A stretch of DNA of 8,510 bases, from assembly GCA_023392645.1 (NCBI GenBank), contig JAEVYR010000320.1, forward strand, positions 1-8,510. Reading direction: 5' to 3'. Positions 6,521 to 8,510 of this stretch are shown one piece after another. Source of the DNA: Chloroflexota bacterium. GTDB lineage: Bacteria; Chloroflexota; Chloroflexia; Thermomicrobiales; UBA6265. How positions within the stretch are numbered: the stretch's first letter is position 1; every line of letters starts with the position of its first letter. Below the pieces are notes generated by a model. It saw only the letters and a list, made by a program, of their open reading frames with translations. It was not told the DNA's origin and ran no database searches. The position numbers and the translations under genes were made by a program.

Positions 6521-6526
6521 GTTCAT

Positions 6527-6541
6527 CAGTCATAACGACTG
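6527..6541. promoter_or_regulatory. Dyad CAGTC-ATAAC-GACTG in the AT-richer core of the divergent region
   Basis: A 15-bp inverted repeat with 5-bp arms and a 5-bp spacer sits in the least GC-rich part of the intergenic region, where the two divergent promoters would be expected. CATAAC (plus) and TATGAC (minus) within it are four-of-six -10 matches, but no good -35 box is found at the right distance for either. Confidence 0.3.
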
Positions 6542-6634
6542 GAAACTCGACGTATGGTAGCACGCGACCCGATGCCGGCGCGGGGTGTCCGTGCACCGGC
6601 GAAGTCTGGACCGGCCAGATTCGTGAGCCCGCGT

Positions 6635-6658
6635 GCCGGGTCGTTGGCGAGACCCGGC
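6635..6658 (+). other. Leader hairpin upstream of the lyase-like gene
   Basis: GCCGGGTC (6635-6642) and GACCCGGC (6651-6658) form a perfect 8-bp stem around an 8-nt loop, 48 nt before the ATG at 6707. No U tract follows on either strand. If transcribed it would be a stable structure in the 5' leader, and it argues that this part is leader and not coding sequence. Confidence 0.45.
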
Positions 6659-6706
6659 TATCCTTGTGGCGACGATCGACCACGCGTGGAGTTGACGGGC
6701 AGCGAT

Positions 6707-8215
6707 ATGACGGATGAGCAGCGAGCGACCCTGACCGAATTCATCGGCCGCCAGCAGGAACAGCGACCGGCCGGTCGATCCGGCGACGTGGAGCGACACG
6801 AGGCCGGACCGGCCGAGCGAATCTGGCTGGTGCTGGCCGCGCACCTGCGTGGGCTCGAGGCGGCCGGCGTGGTCGACGAAAGGACCGCCGCCGCCATCGC
6901 GGGCAGCCTCGACCGCGCCGCCCGGCCCGGCGAGGGCGATCACCGCCTGCGGGAACGCGCTCGCGGCCTCTCGGAACGCGTCGATGCCGGGTTGCCGGCC
7001 GAGCTGACCGGCGCGGTCACGCTCGGCATCGCCTGGGAGGATTGGGTGGCGACCGCGGTGCGCATCGGGCTCCGGCACGCCGGGCTCGCCACACTCGACG
7101 CCGCCACGCGGATGCAGGGCGCGCTGCTGGCGATGGCCGAGCTCCACCCGATCTCGCTGATGCAGGGCTTCCACACGGGTCGGCCGGCGCAGGCGGTGAC
7201 CTTCGCGCACCATCTCGGCGGCGCGATCGGGCCGGTCGGGGAGGGGATCGGTCGGGCGCTGGCATCCTTCGACCGCCTCGATCGCAGCCCGCTGGGTGCG
7301 GGATCGATGGCCGGCGAGGTCGTCGGCGCGGAACGCGCGGAGATCGCGTCCTGGCTCGGGTTCGACGCCGCGATCCCGAACACGTTCGACGCCGTTGCCA
7401 ACGTCGAGGATATCGCCGCCGCGCTCGATGCCGCCGCGGCCCTCGCCGCTCCGGTCGCCCGGTTGCTGGACGAGATGGTCACGCTCGTGCGCACCGATCC
7501 GCTGTCGATCGTGTTCGCCGACGAATGGATGCGCGATGACAGCCAGCTTCCCGGGTTCACGGCCGCCGAAGGCGTGGTGCTGCTCGCCGGTGACCTGCGT
7601 GGCGCCGCGATCGCCGCGGCCGCGCTCGTGACGCGCCTGCGGACGCTGCCCTACGCGCCGCTCGGCGCCGAGCTCGACTGGATCGATCGCGATGCCCGCG
7701 GCGCGCTCGACCGCGTCGCGGTGCTGTTCGAGCGAGTCGAAACGCTGTTCCGCGAAGCGCTGACGGTGAATCGCGCCTACCTCGCCAACCGCGCCGGCCG
7801 CGACTACACCACCTCGAACGATCTCGCGACCTTCCTCATGAGCGAGGAGCACCTGCCGCCCTCCGTATCGCGAAATATCGCCAGCCTGGCGATGCGGCGG
7901 CTGCGCGACGAGAACATCGAGATGAGCGCGATCACGCCGGAGATGCTGGATACGGCCGCGATGCTGGTGATCGGGCGGGAGCTGAAGGTCGAGATGGAAA
8001 CGCTGGGGCGTTGGTTCGCGCCGAGGCGGTTCCTGGAGCGGCGGCTGGTCGAGGGCTCGCCGGCACCGGCGAAAACGCGCGAGTGGCTGGAGGACGAGCA
8101 GGCCCGCAACCGAGCCGCCTCCGAAGCCGTCGCGTCTCGATCTCGACGGATTCGTGACGCCGAGGCCAGCACTCGCCGCTGGATCGAGGACCGCGTCACC
8201 GACGGCGAGGACTGA
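6707..8215 (+). CDS. Argininosuccinate lyase-like protein with a rewritten active site
   Basis: A 502-residue member of the fumarase/aspartase superfamily, nearest by eye to argininosuccinate lyase (about 460 residues). Fold motifs are clear: AQAVTFAHHL (161-170, compare AQPVTFGHHL), SPLGAGSMAG (194-203, compare SPLGAGALAG), LGFDAAIPNTFDAVANVED (217-235, compare LGFD...NSLDAVSDRD) and a C-terminal helical domain with LTVNRAYL and DYTTSNDLATFL. Catalytic motifs differ. GYTHLQ has become GFHTGR (154-159), the HTxRSRND stretch is not recognisable near TGAVTLGIAWEDW, and the loop GSSxMPxKxN reads DDSQLPGFTA (277-286), losing Lys and Asn. A charged helical tail follows residue 455. The frame opens at 6554, but ATG 6707 is preferred: the upstream 51 residues are low-complexity, match nothing in the family and include a hairpin. 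GGAG lies 15 nt upstream, rather far. Standard lyase activity is doubtful; a different substrate or a non-catalytic role is possible. Confidence 0.85.
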   Translation: MTDEQRATLTEFIGRQQEQRPAGRSGDVERHEAGPAERIWLVLAAHLRGLEAAGVVDERTAAAIAGSLDRAARPGEGDHRLRERARGLSERVDAGLPAELTGAVTLGIAWEDWVATAVRIGLRHAGLATLDAATRMQGALLAMAELHPISLMQGFHTGRPAQAVTFAHHLGGAIGPVGEGIGRALASFDRLDRSPLGAGSMAGEVVGAERAEIASWLGFDAAIPNTFDAVANVEDIAAALDAAAALAAPVARLLDEMVTLVRTDPLSIVFADEWMRDDSQLPGFTAAEGVVLLAGDLRGAAIAAAALVTRLRTLPYAPLGAELDWIDRDARGALDRVAVLFERVETLFREALTVNRAYLANRAGRDYTTSNDLATFLMSEEHLPPSVSRNIASLAMRRLRDENIEMSAITPEMLDTAAMLVIGRELKVEMETLGRWFAPRRFLERRLVEGSPAPAKTREWLEDEQARNRAASEAVASRSRRIRDAEASTRRWIEDRVTDGED

Positions 8216-8284
8216 CGCGGACGTCGGCGGGAAACCAATGGGCTCGCTCTTTGCGGCCGGGCAATAGCGGCATTACGAAGATGT

Positions 8285-8409
8285 TGTCATTTCGACCGGA
8301 GGGCCCACAGGGCACGGAGTGGAGAAATCTCTTCCGTTCGGTCATGGCGAGCCGTTCCGGGAGAGATTTCTCGACTTCGTCCGCTGCGCGGACTACGCTC
8401 GAAATGACA
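8285..8409. repeat. Composite palindromic repeat: two inverted 47-nt units around a 31-nt centre
   Basis: Unit 1 (8285-8331) and the reverse complement of unit 2 (8363-8409) both begin TGTCATTTCGA and end GAGAAATCTC, with middles of exactly 26 nt that agree at 16 positions by my count. Each middle folds into its own small hairpin with a 3-nt loop (GCCC-ACA-GGGC at 8303-8313; GTCCGC-TGC-GCGGAC at 8379-8393). The inner ends pair further, to about 15 bp (8322-8336 with 8358-8372, one G-U-type mismatch). The whole can fold as a long stem with side hairpins. No coding capacity or clear target-site duplication is seen. It looks like a dispersed REP/MITE-type intergenic element; copy number cannot be judged from one copy. 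Confidence 0.8.
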
Positions 8410-8450
8410 GTATTTCTTGAGCGCGGGACTCGGGCGCCGCCATCGCGTAG

Positions 8451-8472
8451 ACCCGCCCCTCGGTGGGCGGGT
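8451..8472. terminator. GC-rich hairpin downstream of the lyase-like gene, no U tract
   Basis: ACCCGCCC (8451-8458) pairs perfectly with GGGCGGGT (8465-8472) around a 6-nt loop, 8 bp in all. Neither strand has a T tract after it, so it could be a U-less terminator, a convergent-gene boundary element or another dispersed repeat. It lies 236 nt after the lyase-like stop. Confidence 0.4.
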
Positions 8473-8510
8473 GCGTCGAAGGTGGCAAGGCCCGATCCTC
8501 GCCTCAAGGG

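Larger units (their letters stand above)
8216..8510. other. Non-coding 3' region after the lyase-like gene
   Basis: No frame on either strand in this 295-bp stretch shows protein-like composition. It holds the composite repeat (8285-8409) and the hairpin at 8451-8472. I see nothing recognisable in 8216-8284, 8410-8450 or 8473-8510. Confidence 0.6.

Noticed and set aside
6530..7852. 440-codon minus-strand open frame opposite the lyase-like gene
   Set aside because: The opposite frame has recognisable superfamily motifs; this one has a biased Arg/Gly/Ala/Asp composition and no domain.
8285..8409. CRISPR array or tRNA-like gene
   Set aside because: There are only two units and they are inverted, with no spacer series; the fold has no tRNA anticodon or T-arm consensus.
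8196..8507. 103-codon minus-strand frame in the 3' region
   Set aside because: It runs through the composite palindromic repeat and has no protein-like motif or ribosome-binding site.

Overview
This is a high-GC bacterial window with little intergenic space. It holds five complete protein genes and one partial one on the minus strand, and one gene on the plus strand. The gene content suggests a high-GC, probably monoderm lineage such as Chloroflexota (Thermomicrobia/Sphaerobacter type): a purine-nucleoside-type BMP ABC importer, a Tat-type signal on its binding protein, a CoxL/xanthine-dehydrogenase-type molybdoenzyme and an intergenic palindromic repeat with TGTCATTTCGA ends. This placement is inference; there is no rRNA or other phylogenetic marker.

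Layout, reading the minus strand from right to left. A BMP-family binding protein (5369-6445) is followed by a dual-domain ATPase (3769-5313), permease 1 (2703-3776) and permease 2 (1726-2610). This is the gene order of the Bacillus nupNOPQ (yufNOPQ) nucleoside importer. Next come a LuxR/NarL-type regulator (802-1566) and, cut by the window edge, the N-terminal 231 residues of a molybdopterin-binding hydroxylase subunit (1-694). A likely working unit is nucleoside or base uptake by the transporter, oxidation by the molybdoenzyme, and control by the LuxR protein; only the transporter assignment is strong.

A 261-bp divergent region (6446-6706) carries direct repeats, dyads and a hairpin. From it a plus-strand gene (6707-8215) encodes a relative of argininosuccinate lyase whose fold motifs are intact but whose catalytic signatures are rewritten. 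Downstream (8216-8510) there is no gene. It contains a 125-bp composite inverted repeat made of two 47-nt units that show internal compensatory base changes, and a GC-rich hairpin.

Most notable observations: the active-site-degenerate lyase paralogue beside a nucleoside importer; a receiver domain lacking every phosphorylation residue; the covarying twin-unit repeat; a terminator-like hairpin placed just before the molybdoenzyme ribosome-binding site; and an intercistronic hairpin after the binding-protein gene. No convincing wholly new system is visible, but the lyase and the repeat are the best candidates for follow-up.
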